Of a stretch of DNA of 64,000 nt, positions 40,580-48,253 are shown piece after piece (the stretch's first letter is position 1; every line of letters begins with the position of its first letter). This DNA comes from Limnobacter litoralis. Its GTDB lineage: Bacteria > Pseudomonadota > Gammaproteobacteria > Burkholderiales > Burkholderiaceae_B. The notes beneath the pieces were generated by a model. That model searched no databases and was not told the origin of the DNA. It was given only the letters and a program-made list of their open reading frames with translations. The position numbers and the translations under genes were made by a program. The stretch covers positions 106,457-170,456 of the forward strand of contig NZ_BSOJ01000030.1 of assembly GCF_030160455.1 (NCBI RefSeq), given 5' to 3'.

Positions 40580-41304
40580 TCCAGTTCAAAAACGTCACGC
40601 TCAGCTTTGGTGAACACCACGCCTTAAAACGCGTCAACTTTCAGCTTCCCAAAGGGTCTTTCACCCTGTTGGAAGGCCACTCTGGCGCCGGCAAAAGCTC
40701 AATTTTGCGGCTGCTGGCCACCTTCGAGCAACCCACCAGCGGCGACATCCTGATTGGCCGTAGCTCCATCGCACGTCTTTCACGGCGCGAACGGGCGCAC
40801 TACCGGCGTTCAGTCGGTTACACCGGGGGTGACGTCGATCTGCTTGAAAACCGCAATTGTTTTGACAACGTGGCCCTGCCACTGCGCATCGCAGGTTTGT
40901 CTGAAGACGATGTACAAAGCCGTGTAAAGGCTGCGCTGGCGCGTGTCGGTTTGTCACACACTGACCGCATGCTGCCCAGTGAATTGTCTGGGGGGCAACA
41001 GCTCCGCCTGCAGATTGCGCGTGCAGTGGTCAACCGCCCCTCACTGGTGCTGGCCGACGAGCCCACCGCACAGCTGGACGACGAATCGGCCGCCCGTGTG
41101 GTCGGCCTGCTGGAGGAGTTCAACCACGCTGGCGTCACCGTGATTGTGGCCACCCACGAGGCCGCGCGATTCAACCGCGTGACCCACCGCCTTCGCCTGG
41201 CCGAAGGGGAGGTTCTGCCCACCCTCACAGAAGACGGCACACGCGCCGAGCCGGGCGTTCAGGCGTTCTCGCAAGAATTCATCAACAAGGCTTACGGAGC
41301 TTAA
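40576..41304 (+). CDS. ftsE: Cell division ATP-binding protein FtsE
   Basis: A 242-residue ABC ATPase. Walker A is GHSGAGKSSILRLLA, the signature LSGGQQLRLQIARAVV, Walker B LVLADEPTAQLD. With FtsX it regulates periplasmic peptidoglycan hydrolases at the septum. The C-terminal ~20 residues extend beyond the usual end. It lies between ftsY and ftsX, the canonical order. Confidence 0.94.
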   Translation: MIQFKNVTLSFGEHHALKRVNFQLPKGSFTLLEGHSGAGKSSILRLLATFEQPTSGDILIGRSSIARLSRRERAHYRRSVGYTGGDVDLLENRNCFDNVALPLRIAGLSEDDVQSRVKAALARVGLSHTDRMLPSELSGGQQLRLQIARAVVNRPSLVLADEPTAQLDDESAARVVGLLEEFNHAGVTVIVATHEAARFNRVTHRLRLAEGEVLPTLTEDGTRAEPGVQAFSQEFINKAYGA

Positions 41305-41309
41305 ACACA

Positions 41310-42218
41310 ATGCGCTGGTTACGATTGCAATGGTTTTCAATGACCGCCGGGCTGAAACTCTGGCTGGACGAACCATTCGGACATTTCTTCAACGCGCTTG
41401 TACTGGCGGTTGCACTGGCCATGCCCTGGAGCGTGGCACAGGGCCTGAGCGCCATCATCCCCTCCATGGACCGCTGGGTTGGCGACCCCGAGATCAGCCT
41501 GTACTTCAAGCCCGACGCCACCAAAGAATCCGTGGACGAAGCCGCCACCCGCTTGAAGCGCGACTTTGACCTCAGCAGCGTCACCGTGGTCACGCCCGAA
41601 GAAGCCTTGGCCAAATTGCGCACGCAAAGCCAAACGCCCGACCTGGCCGCCAGCCTGCCCGAAAACCCCCTGCCCTACACCGTGGTTGTCGTGCTGGACG
41701 TAGGTAGCAAAACCGACACGCAAGCCATCGAAAACAAAATTGCGCAGTGGCAAAAATTCAAGGGTGTTGAACACGTGCAATACGACGCGCAGTGGGTACG
41801 CAGGTTGCAATCGGTACTCAGTGGTGCACGCCTCATCGCCATGGCATTGGGCATCCTGATTGCCGGCATGGTGCTCATTGTCACTTTCAACACCGTGCGG
41901 CTTCAATTGATCCGCAATCAGGCGGAGGTGCACGTGCTTAAATCGCTGGGTGCCACAGACACCGAAGTGGGCCGCCCCACCCTGTGGTGGTCAGTCAGCC
42001 TGGCTGTGGTGGCCTTCGCACTGGCGTACTTTTTCGTCAGCAGCGCCATGGGCTTGGCCGACGACGCAGTGGGTCAGTTCATTCGCCAGTTCGACAAGCA
42101 ATTCGGGTTTCAGCAGCCAGCGGGATTGACCGCGCTGGGGTTGTTTTCGGTGTGGTTGGCGTTGGTGATGGGTGGGGCGTGGGCGTCGGTGAAAGTGACA
42201 GTATTGCGGATTCATTGA
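41310..42218 (+). CDS. ftsX: Cell division permease-like protein FtsX
   Basis: A 302-residue protein with four transmembrane helices, one near residue 30 (FFNALVLAVALAMPWSVA) and three in the C-terminal half (LIAMALGILIAGMVLIVTF, WWSVSLAVVAFALAYFFV, LFSVWLALVMGGAWA), plus a periplasmic loop for amidase activator contact. Six bases separate it from ftsE. The last ~10 codons run close to the first long repeat copy. Confidence 0.9.
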   Translation: MRWLRLQWFSMTAGLKLWLDEPFGHFFNALVLAVALAMPWSVAQGLSAIIPSMDRWVGDPEISLYFKPDATKESVDEAATRLKRDFDLSSVTVVTPEEALAKLRTQSQTPDLAASLPENPLPYTVVVVLDVGSKTDTQAIENKIAQWQKFKGVEHVQYDAQWVRRLQSVLSGARLIAMALGILIAGMVLIVTFNTVRLQLIRNQAEVHVLKSLGATDTEVGRPTLWWSVSLAVVAFALAYFFVSSAMGLADDAVGQFIRQFDKQFGFQQPAGLTALGLFSVWLALVMGGAWASVKVTVLRIH

Positions 42219-42241
42219 ACGCAACTGCAACCGAGCTTTAG

Positions 42242-42440
42242 CATCGCCCAAGTCAGTTTCTTCGCCCGGCTGCACCACCCCTGACAGCTGATCTTAAGCC
42301 CTCTTGAAATGGAATCCGGAAACGCAATGGCGTCTTCCGGGCCTGCTTGCTCAGGCAATCCATTTCCGCGAGTGCCGATCAGCGGGTGGCGCTTTAGGCC
42401 TGGGCGAAGCAACCGCCCTGTGCGATGTGCGGTGTGCGAT
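42242..42440. repeat. Long direct repeat, copy A (structured)
   Basis: About 199 bases, beginning 23 bases after the ftsX stop, that reappear almost unchanged at 43439-43637 (three base differences by my eye). Internal complementary segments, described for copy B, are also present here at the same relative positions (for example CTTCGCCC at 42260-42267 and GGGCGAAG at 42402-42409). The 3' end holds three GTGCGAT-like heptamers. It holds no gene I can support. The two copies bracket a toxin-antitoxin pair. Confidence 0.9.
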
Positions 42441-42500
42441 TCTTGACTAGATGCGGCCAAACTTACCGATTACCGTCGCTGAAGTTACGTCATGATTCAT

Positions 42501-42550
42501 TTGACAACCGCATGACGACCCGATATTGTTGTATATCTACCAGATACACA
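42501..42550 (+). promoter_or_regulatory. Toxin-antitoxin promoter and inverted-repeat operator
   Basis: A consensus -35 TTGACA (42501-42506) and a -10 TATTGT (42524-42529) are separated by 17 bases. The inverted repeat TGTATATCT / AGATACACA with three bases between its arms (42530-42550, eight of nine pairs) overlaps the expected transcription start and reaches the antitoxin ATG. This suggests autorepression by the antitoxin, as known for DUF1778/GNAT pairs, and a very short leader. Confidence 0.75.
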
Positions 42551-42831
42551 TGAACCAAATGCGCGACGCAGCCATCAATATACGTGCTGAGCCAAACCAG
42601 CGGGATTTGATCGATCAAGCCGCGAAATTGCTCGGTAAAAATCGATCCGATTTCATGCTGGAAGCGGCCTGCGAACGCGCTCAATCTATTTTGCTTGATC
42701 AGGTGTACTTTCAAATCAACGAAGGGCAGTTCACTCAATTTCTGGAACTGCTAGACACTGCGACCGAATACAATCCAGGTCTGGAAAAATTGCTCACGGT
42801 TCAACCCCCATGGAAGGTCAATAGATCTTGA
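42550..42831 (+). CDS. DUF1778 antitoxin (TacA-like)
   Basis: A 93-residue ribbon-helix-helix antitoxin. The start (RDAAINIRAEPNQRDLIDQAAKLLGKNRSDFMLEAACERAQSILLDQ) is the DUF1778 DNA-binding domain; the C-terminus (FTQFLELLDTATEYNPGLEKLLTVQPPW) is the toxin-neutralising part. A second ATG three codons later is a possible start; neither has a clear ribosome-binding site. It overlaps the toxin gene by four bases (TTGA). It is expected to bind the operator just upstream. Confidence 0.9.
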   Translation: MNQMRDAAINIRAEPNQRDLIDQAAKLLGKNRSDFMLEAACERAQSILLDQVYFQINEGQFTQFLELLDTATEYNPGLEKLLTVQPPWKVNRS

Positions 42832-43310
42832 AAGCGGGTTTTCGGCCGCCCCTGCCCCTCACTGAATTACATCAAACCTCGAATTTCGCATGCGGGGTTT
42901 CTTCACTCGATGAATGGCTGCGTCGCAAGGCGCTTCAGAATCAAAAATCAGGCGCAAGTCGAACTTTTGTATTGCTTGATGGTGAGAGTGTTGTTTGCGC
43001 TTACTATGCACTCGCTGCTGGCGCCGTTTCGCACTCGGCGAGCACTTCCAATATACGTCGCAACATGCCTGATCCGATCCCGGTCATGGTACTTGGCAGG
43101 CTGGCGGTCGATCTGAATTTCAAAGGTCAGAAACTCGGTGCAGCCATGCTTCAGGATGCTGTTTTGCGTTGCAAATCGGTCGCTCAAAACGTCGGCGTCC
43201 GAGCCATGTTGGTTCACGCAATTGATGAATCCGCAAAGGCCTTTTACTTGAATTACTGATTTCAGGTTTCGCCGATCGATCCAATGACCTTAATGCTCAA
43301 GCTTGTTTAG
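42828..43310 (+). pseudogene. GNAT acetyltransferase toxin interrupted by an in-frame TGA
   Basis: TTG start overlapping the antitoxin stop. The reading frame gives a GNAT toxin of the TacT/AtaT type (FACGVSSLDEWLRRKALQNQKSGASRTFVLLDG, then VMVLGRLAVDLNFKGQKLGAAMLQDAVLRC, then VHAIDESAKAFYLNY). At 43257 the frame stops with TGA, exactly where such toxins have the Gly of the YGF motif. The same frame continues FQVSPIDPMTLMLKLV to a TAG at 43308-43310, which is the usual C-terminus. A single G-to-T change (GGA to TGA) explains it. The toxin is probably inactive, unless the stop is read through. Confidence 0.85.
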
Positions 43311-43346
43311 ATCATCATGCTTAACATCACCCGGCTGCATTATTCC

Positions 43347-43478
43347 TAAACATCGCTCAGGTCAGTTTCTTCACTCCGCTACTGCGCTTCTAAACATCGC
43401 CCAAGTCAGTTTCTTCGCCCGGCTGCAGCCACACTAAACATCGCCCAAGTCAGTTTCTTCGCCCGGCTGCACCACCCC
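43347..43478. repeat. Three tandem 44-bp units
   Basis: The sequence starting TAAACATCGC begins at 43347, 43391 and 43435, a period of exactly 44 bases. The last unit is the start of long repeat copy B. The first is the most diverged. The shared core is CATCGCCCAAGTCAGTTTCT. No coding potential is seen. Confidence 0.8.
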
Positions 43479-43637
43479 TGACAGCTGATCTTAAGCCCTC
43501 TTGAAATGGAATCCGGAAACGCAATGGCGTCTTCCGGGCCTGCTTGCGCAGGCAATCCATTTCCGCGAGTGCCGATCAGCGGGTGGCGCTTTAGGCCTGG
43601 GCGAAGCAACAGCCCTGTGCGATGTGCGATGTGCGAT
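43439..43637. repeat. Long direct repeat, copy B (structured)
   Basis: Near-identical to 42242-42440, offset by 1197 bases. It can form nested helices: CTTCGCCC (43457-43464) with GGGCGAAG (43599-43606); CCACCC (43472-43477) with GGGTGG (43581-43586); GCTGATC (43484-43490) with GATCAGC (43574-43580); GAAATGGA (43503-43510) with TCCATTTC (43556-43563). Inside are two hairpins, CCGGAAACGC with GCGTCTTCCGG (43513-43537, one bulge, AATG loop) and GCCTGC with GCAGGC (43538-43553, TTGC loop). This is too regular to be chance, and points to an RNA fold or a folded DNA site. It is not coding. Confidence 0.88.
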
Positions 43638-43651
43638 GTGCGATGTGCGAT
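43617..43651. repeat. Five tandem GTGCGAT heptamers
   Basis: Perfect seven-base unit GTGCGAT repeated five times, at the 3' edge of long repeat copy B. Copy A carries only three units (42420-42440), one imperfect. A length-variable repeat, likely changing by slippage. Confidence 0.92.
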
Positions 43652-43755
43652 CAGTTGAGTCTTTCCGGTTGGGTATGCCATGCAGCGCGATTCAAGGTCT
43701 GCCCGCTGCGAAAGGCTCGCAGCTTTGGAACATGCCCGACCTGCGACTTGTCTGA

Positions 43756-43772
43756 GCCCCAGTTTCTGGGGC
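43756..43772. repeat. Perfect short hairpin
   Basis: GCCCCAG and CTGGGGC form a seven-base stem with a TTT loop. There is no T-run after it, so it is not a classical terminator. It is in the gene-free stretch between copy B and rmlD, of which the rest (43652-43843) holds nothing I recognise. Confidence 0.6.
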
Positions 43773-43843
43773 GAGTTGTCGCTCGGGCTTCCAAAGCCAG
43801 AGGCTGAAGCAGCGTCTTTTCGGGCAGACCAAGCGCCAGTGGC

Positions 43844-43950
43844 TGCACAGCCGGAATAGACCGCAACCTCTGCACAGCCGAATAAAACGCCCCCGCACAG
43901 CCGGATAAGACGCCCCCGCACAGGCGGAATAGACGGCGACCTTTGCACAA
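43844..43950. repeat. Degenerate 23/27-bp tandem repeats (GCACAGCCG type)
   Basis: The word GCACAGCCG or a close variant begins each unit, at 43845, 43872, 43895, 43918 and 43945, with spacings 27, 23, 23 and 27 bases. Units contain variants of GGAATAGAC. The array ends 10 bases before the rmlD stop. It has no gene and is not a CRISPR array, since repeat and spacer are not separable. Confidence 0.8.
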
Positions 43951-43959
43951 CAGCAGCTT

Positions 43960-44922
43960 CTACAACTGCCCCGCCTCCAGCGTCGCCAGCAAATTCCGCA
44001 CTCCCTTGGCCCAGTCCGGCGGATTCACACGGAAAGCTTCGCGCAACTTGGCGTTGTCCAACACCGAATAAGCGGGCCTCGCTGCCGCAAAGTTCATTGA
44101 ACTGGTAGGCACAGGTAAAACCGCGGGCATGTTGGCCACCAAGCCCTTCTTCACGGCCAGTTCAAGCGCCAGTGTGGCGTACTCATGCCAGGTGGTTTCG
44201 CCCGCCGCGCTGGCGTGAAAAATCTCGCCTGCAGGCACTTCAGCAGGGTAGTCGGGTAAAAAGGTCGGGGCCAGTTTCCCCAAGGCCCGGTAACGGCTTT
44301 GTGCAACCACGCCGGCCACGGTCAGGCCAAGTTCGGCCAGCCATGCAGCGGGTGTGGGTGCGCCGCGCTGGTCATTGACCACCTTCAATTCAGGCCGCTG
44401 CTGGGCCAGCTTGATCATGGTTTTGCAGAAATTGCCGCCCCGTTGGGCGTACACCCACCCGGTTCGAAACACCAGCCAATTGCCGCCGACTTCCTGTAAA
44501 TACTGCTCACCTTCGGCCTTGCTTCGACCGTACACACTCAAAGGGTTGATGGGGTCGTTTTCTTGGTAGGGGCGATTGGCGGTGCCATCAAACACGTAGT
44601 CGGTGCTGTAGTGCACCAGCACGGCGCCCTGCTTTTTACATTGCTCGGCCAGTACACCCACAGCTTTGCCATTGATCTGGCTGGCCAGTTGCGGCTCCTG
44701 CTCGGCTTTTTCCACCGCGGTGTAAGCCGCAGCGTTAATCACCACATCGGGGCGAACGTCTTTCAAGGCAGCCACAATTTGTTCGGGCTGAGTGAAATCC
44801 ACTTTGTCACGCCCGTAGCACACGCAATCGCTCATGGTTTCCATCAGGGCGGGTTTGGCGTGTTGCCCCAACACGTAACCCAGCTGCCCCTGCGCACCCA
44901 ATACCAGAACCCGAATTCCCAC
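43960..44922 (-). CDS. rmlD: dTDP-4-dehydrorhamnose reductase
   Basis: A 320-residue short-chain reductase making dTDP-L-rhamnose. It has the NADPH loop GAQGQLG and the active-site YGRSK (YxxxK), plus YSTDYVFDGTANRPYQENDPINPLSVYG, typical of RmlD/RfbD. The rest of the rhamnose set in the window is rmlB (48250-49308); rmlA and rmlC are not here. The gene ends at the 23/27-bp repeat array. Confidence 0.9.
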   Translation of the reverse strand: MGIRVLVLGAQGQLGYVLGQHAKPALMETMSDCVCYGRDKVDFTQPEQIVAALKDVRPDVVINAAAYTAVEKAEQEPQLASQINGKAVGVLAEQCKKQGAVLVHYSTDYVFDGTANRPYQENDPINPLSVYGRSKAEGEQYLQEVGGNWLVFRTGWVYAQRGGNFCKTMIKLAQQRPELKVVNDQRGAPTPAAWLAELGLTVAGVVAQSRYRALGKLAPTFLPDYPAEVPAGEIFHASAAGETTWHEYATLALELAVKKGLVANMPAVLPVPTSSMNFAAARPAYSVLDNAKLREAFRVNPPDWAKGVRNLLATLEAGQL

Positions 44923-45025
44923 TTGACGCTTCCTGTGACTGTGACAATGAACGCTGACTATTGTAGGGCATCACCGGACGGGAAATCGTGACCGGAACCA
45001 ACTGGGGCAAACACTCACTAAAAAG

Positions 45026-45055
45026 TATAATCTGACCATTACAAATTCCTGTAAT
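45026..45055 (+). promoter_or_regulatory. Possible promoter and inverted repeat before the esterase gene
   Basis: A perfect TATAAT (45026-45031) is followed by the inverted repeat ATTACA/TGTAAT (45038-45055). The esterase gene starts 24 bases later with a weak TAGG ribosome-binding site. No convincing -35 is seen. The intergenic stretch is otherwise AT-rich. Confidence 0.35.
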
Positions 45056-45078
45056 AGTTACTATTTTTAGGTAATATT

Positions 45079-47085
45079 ATGAAAAAAACAACCCTCTGCC
45101 TGGCACTTTCTCTGGCTTGTGCCCAACATGCCATGGCCGCCGAATTTCGTGTCGACCGGCTTTACATCCTTGGCGACAGCCTGAGCGACGGCGGCACCTA
45201 CACCAACACTGCCACTGCGGGCCTTACCGGTGCCGGCGTGCCTTCTGCGCTGATTCCCAACCGCTTGAAATTCACGACCAACAGCAACAATTCACCCCTT
45301 TGGGACAATGTACTCGCCGCCAAACTGGGCATTCCGCTTGATGTGGATGTGTTGAACATACCCACTGGCACCAGCACTGTGCTGACCACCCATGTCAACG
45401 GCGGCAATTACGCGCAGGGGGGTTCACGCGTGGCCAACCCAGCGGGCATTGGTCAAAACCTCGCCCAAGGCATCACCACCATTCCGGTCACGCAGCAGGT
45501 GGACCGCCTGCTGGCCGATGTCGGTGGCACTTTTCAACGCAACGACCTGGTTGCACTGTGGGCTGGCGCAAACGATGGCTTTACCCAATTCGGAACCATT
45601 GCAGTCGCAGGCGCAGGGTACATTCCCACCGCCCTGTCTGAAATGTCGGTGGCAGCAGGTGCAGAGCTTCAGCAAATTGACAGGCTGAAGGCTGCCGGCG
45701 CGCGCAACATTGTGGTCATCACCATGCCTGATTTGGGCGTGACCCCCTTTGCCGCACTGGTGGACGCCAGCTCGCCGGGCAGTAAAACCCTGCTGACCAC
45801 ACTCACCAATCAATTCAACAACACTCTTGAAACAGCCGCCGCAGCCAAGGGTGCGGTGGTGGTAGACGCCAACAAACTGCTGTACGCCATTCTGGCCAAT
45901 CCGGCCAAATACGGCTTTACCTCACCCACACCCACCACACCTGCCTGTGGCGTCAACGCGTCGGCCACGGGCCCCAACGACTACTACAACAGCAGCCTGA
46001 CCTGTATTCAAGGCGTCAACGCCAGCGCCGACAGTCAACGACGCATCTTCGCCGACGGCGTGCACCCCACCGCCGCGGCGCAAGCCCTGTTTGGCGAGGC
46101 GGGTTTTGCAGGGCTACAGGCCACCGGCATCAACGGCATTTTGCAGGTGTCGCCACTGACGCCCATTCGCCAGCATGCCCTTGGCCTGGAAAATCGATTG
46201 TCTTCATTTGCCCTGGTGGAAGAATACCCGCAAGGCAAGGTCAAACTTCGCCCGGTGGGTGATGTGCAGGTGTATGCCAGCGCCGAAGCGGGCCAATTCA
46301 CCTCGTCGGCCCAACAAGTGCAGGAAGGGTTGCAGGCCGACACCAAAGTGCTGAACGTTGGCGCTGACCGCATGGTGGCCCGCAATGCACTGGTGGGCGT
46401 GGGCGTCAGCCTGGACAGCGCCAACACCAAATTTGACAACAATGGCGGCGGCTTTAAAAACGACGTGGCCATTGGCACGCTGTTCACCACGGTGGCTTTG
46501 TCAAAATCAGTCTACGTCAATGCCGCACTGGCTTATGGCCGCATCAGTTACGACGTTGAACGCAAATTCATGCTGGGCCCCAGCCAGGAACGCTACACCG
46601 CCAACACCAACGCTGACTACCAGTCTGCCCGCATCGGTGGCGGCTACATTCACAACTTCGGCAATGGCTGGACACTGAACCCACAACTGGCCTACACCGA
46701 TGAGCAAATCAAGCTGGATGGCTACAACGAGAGCAGCGGCGCAGCCAGCCTCAGTTTTGGCAGCAGCACCTACAAAGCCCAGCGCGTCAGCACTGGTTTT
46801 GCGCTTACCAAAGCACCCGCAAACCCCAGCGGCTGGCGGCCACTGTTGCGTTTTTCCATCGAAACCGATTTAAACAAAGACGATGTGGCCATTCGCATGG
46901 GCCCAAACCCCAACACCTTGGCCACCGTGTACGCACCACGTCCAGATGGTAATTTTCAGTTGCTGTCAGTGGGGGCTGCCAAGCCAGTCGGGCCCGGGCA
47001 GGTCATTTTGCAGGCGGCCTCCACACTGGGGCAACAAGGGGTGAAATCGCTGTCACTCAGCGCCAGCTACAAAGCCAGCTTTTGA
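45079..47085 (+). CDS. GDSL esterase autotransporter (EstA-like)
   Basis: A 668-residue type Va autotransporter. A Sec signal (LCLALSLACAQHAMA) precedes a GDSL/SGNH esterase passenger: block I is YILGDSLSDGG, block III GANDG, and block V DGVHPTAAAQ with the catalytic Asp and His. From about residue 360 a linker and the C-terminal beta-barrel begin, with repeated beta strands (GVGVSLDSANTKFDNNGGGFKNDVAIGTLFTTVALS) and a terminal aromatic F (LSASYKASF). The passenger is displayed on the cell surface, where it hydrolyses lipids or esters. Similar to Pseudomonas EstA. Confidence 0.92.
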   Translation: MKKTTLCLALSLACAQHAMAAEFRVDRLYILGDSLSDGGTYTNTATAGLTGAGVPSALIPNRLKFTTNSNNSPLWDNVLAAKLGIPLDVDVLNIPTGTSTVLTTHVNGGNYAQGGSRVANPAGIGQNLAQGITTIPVTQQVDRLLADVGGTFQRNDLVALWAGANDGFTQFGTIAVAGAGYIPTALSEMSVAAGAELQQIDRLKAAGARNIVVITMPDLGVTPFAALVDASSPGSKTLLTTLTNQFNNTLETAAAAKGAVVVDANKLLYAILANPAKYGFTSPTPTTPACGVNASATGPNDYYNSSLTCIQGVNASADSQRRIFADGVHPTAAAQALFGEAGFAGLQATGINGILQVSPLTPIRQHALGLENRLSSFALVEEYPQGKVKLRPVGDVQVYASAEAGQFTSSAQQVQEGLQADTKVLNVGADRMVARNALVGVGVSLDSANTKFDNNGGGFKNDVAIGTLFTTVALSKSVYVNAALAYGRISYDVERKFMLGPSQERYTANTNADYQSARIGGGYIHNFGNGWTLNPQLAYTDEQIKLDGYNESSGAASLSFGSSTYKAQRVSTGFALTKAPANPSGWRPLLRFSIETDLNKDDVAIRMGPNPNTLATVYAPRPDGNFQLLSVGAAKPVGPGQVILQAASTLGQQGVKSLSLSASYKASF

Positions 47086-47194
47086 TTGTTAAATTGCCTC
47101 TCCCCCATTCGGGGGGGGCAGGGAAACCCTAATATTCAGGTGAAAGGTGAGTATTACAATCAGATGTCACGGAGACAACCAATAGGTAATAATT

Positions 47195-48253
47195 ATGACA
47201 AAAAATGCAGTATTTGTAGGACTCTCGCTTGCTCTATCCACCCTGTCCGCACAGGCTGCACCCAATCCCACACTGGATGGTCAACAGGCTGGCGGTCTGA
47301 ACGGCGTCATGGTTGCCACACCGCTTGGGGCCATTCGCCAACATGCGCTGGCACTTGAAAATCGATTGTCGATCTTTGGTCTGGTAGAGCCAGATGCCAA
47401 GGGTGAGCCACACCTGCGCCCCGTGGGCGACGTGCAATTGTACGGTAGCGCCGAAGCTGGCCGTTACAAGCTAAAAGAGGAAGGCATAAAGCCAGGCTTC
47501 AAAGCCCACACCCAAGTACTTAACCTTGGAGGAGACCGCATGGTCACCCGAAATGCTTTGGTCGGGCTAGGGATCAGTGTAGACAGTGCCAATACCAGCC
47601 TTGAAAACGGACGGGGTTCTTTTGACAACGATCTGGTTTTGGGCACCGTATTCACCACCATCGCACTGTCTCCGAGTATGTATGTCAATGGTCAGGTCAA
47701 TTTTGGTCGGGTGAACTACGACATCAACAGAATTGGATCTGTTCCCGGTACAGCGACCGGCAGCACATCCGCCTTGTACCAGGCTGCACGAATTGGCGGC
47801 GGTTTCATCCACAACTTCAGCCACGGAATTACCCTAAACCCTCAAATTTCGTACACTGAAGAACAGCTTAAAATGGACGGCTACTCAGAGACCGGAACGT
47901 CGCCACTGCTTCTTCGATACAATCCGACCAAATACAAGTCACAACGCGTGAGTCTTGGCGCAATTGCGACCATAGCCCCCAGCACCCCCCACGGCTGGAG
48001 GCCGGTTGCCCGATTCTCGTTCGAACACGACTTAAACGATGACGGCGTTGTGGTTGGTGTGGGTCAAGCCGCGGGCGGCCCAATTCAGACCGCCAAGGGA
48101 GATCAACCAGACCGCAACTACGAGCTGCTGTCACTGGCTGCGATCAAGGAATTGCAAAATGGTGGTTTGATTAACCTACAGCTGGCAACTACGCTGGGCT
48201 TTAAAGACTTGACGTCCTATAGCCTCAGCGCAACCTACAAGCATCCGTTCTAA
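47195..48253 (+). CDS. Autotransporter beta-barrel protein without passenger
   Basis: A 352-residue paralogue of the C-terminal half of the preceding esterase. After a signal peptide ([13 protein letters not shown]) and ~20 residues it enters the linker and barrel region ([23 protein letters not shown] versus IRQHALGLENRLSSFALVEE upstream) and ends in F (YKHPF). No GDSL block is left. Both genes start with a similar TAGGTAAT-spacer-ATG leader, which supports duplication followed by passenger loss. Function is unknown; it may be an outer-membrane porin-like protein or a remnant. Confidence 0.8.
   Translation: MTKNAVFVGLSLALSTLSAQAAPNPTLDGQQAGGLNGVMVATPLGAIRQHALALENRLSIFGLVEPDAKGEPHLRPVGDVQLYGSAEAGRYKLKEEGIKPGFKAHTQVLNLGGDRMVTRNALVGLGISVDSANTSLENGRGSFDNDLVLGTVFTTIALSPSMYVNGQVNFGRVNYDINRIGSVPGTATGSTSALYQAARIGGGFIHNFSHGITLNPQISYTEEQLKMDGYSETGTSPLLLRYNPTKYKSQRVSLGAIATIAPSTPHGWRPVARFSFEHDLNDDGVVVGVGQAAGGPIQTAKGDQPDRNYELLSLAAIKELQNGGLINLQLATTLGFKDLTSYSLSATYKHPF

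Noticed and set aside
42242..43637. Integron attC sites around the toxin-antitoxin pair
   Set aside because: The repeats fold and flank a cassette-like TA pair, but I find no GTTRRRY/RYYYAAC core at the expected ends and no integrase in the window. The idea stays open only as an analogy.
43406..43948. Minus-strand open frames of 180 and 99 codons across the repeat region
   Set aside because: They run through tandem and direct repeats, have Cys/Arg-rich compositions and no start context; best seen as chance frames.
43347..43950. CRISPR array
   Set aside because: Repeat units of 44, 7 and 23/27 bases are contiguous or degenerate with no unique spacers of constant size, and no cas genes are present.
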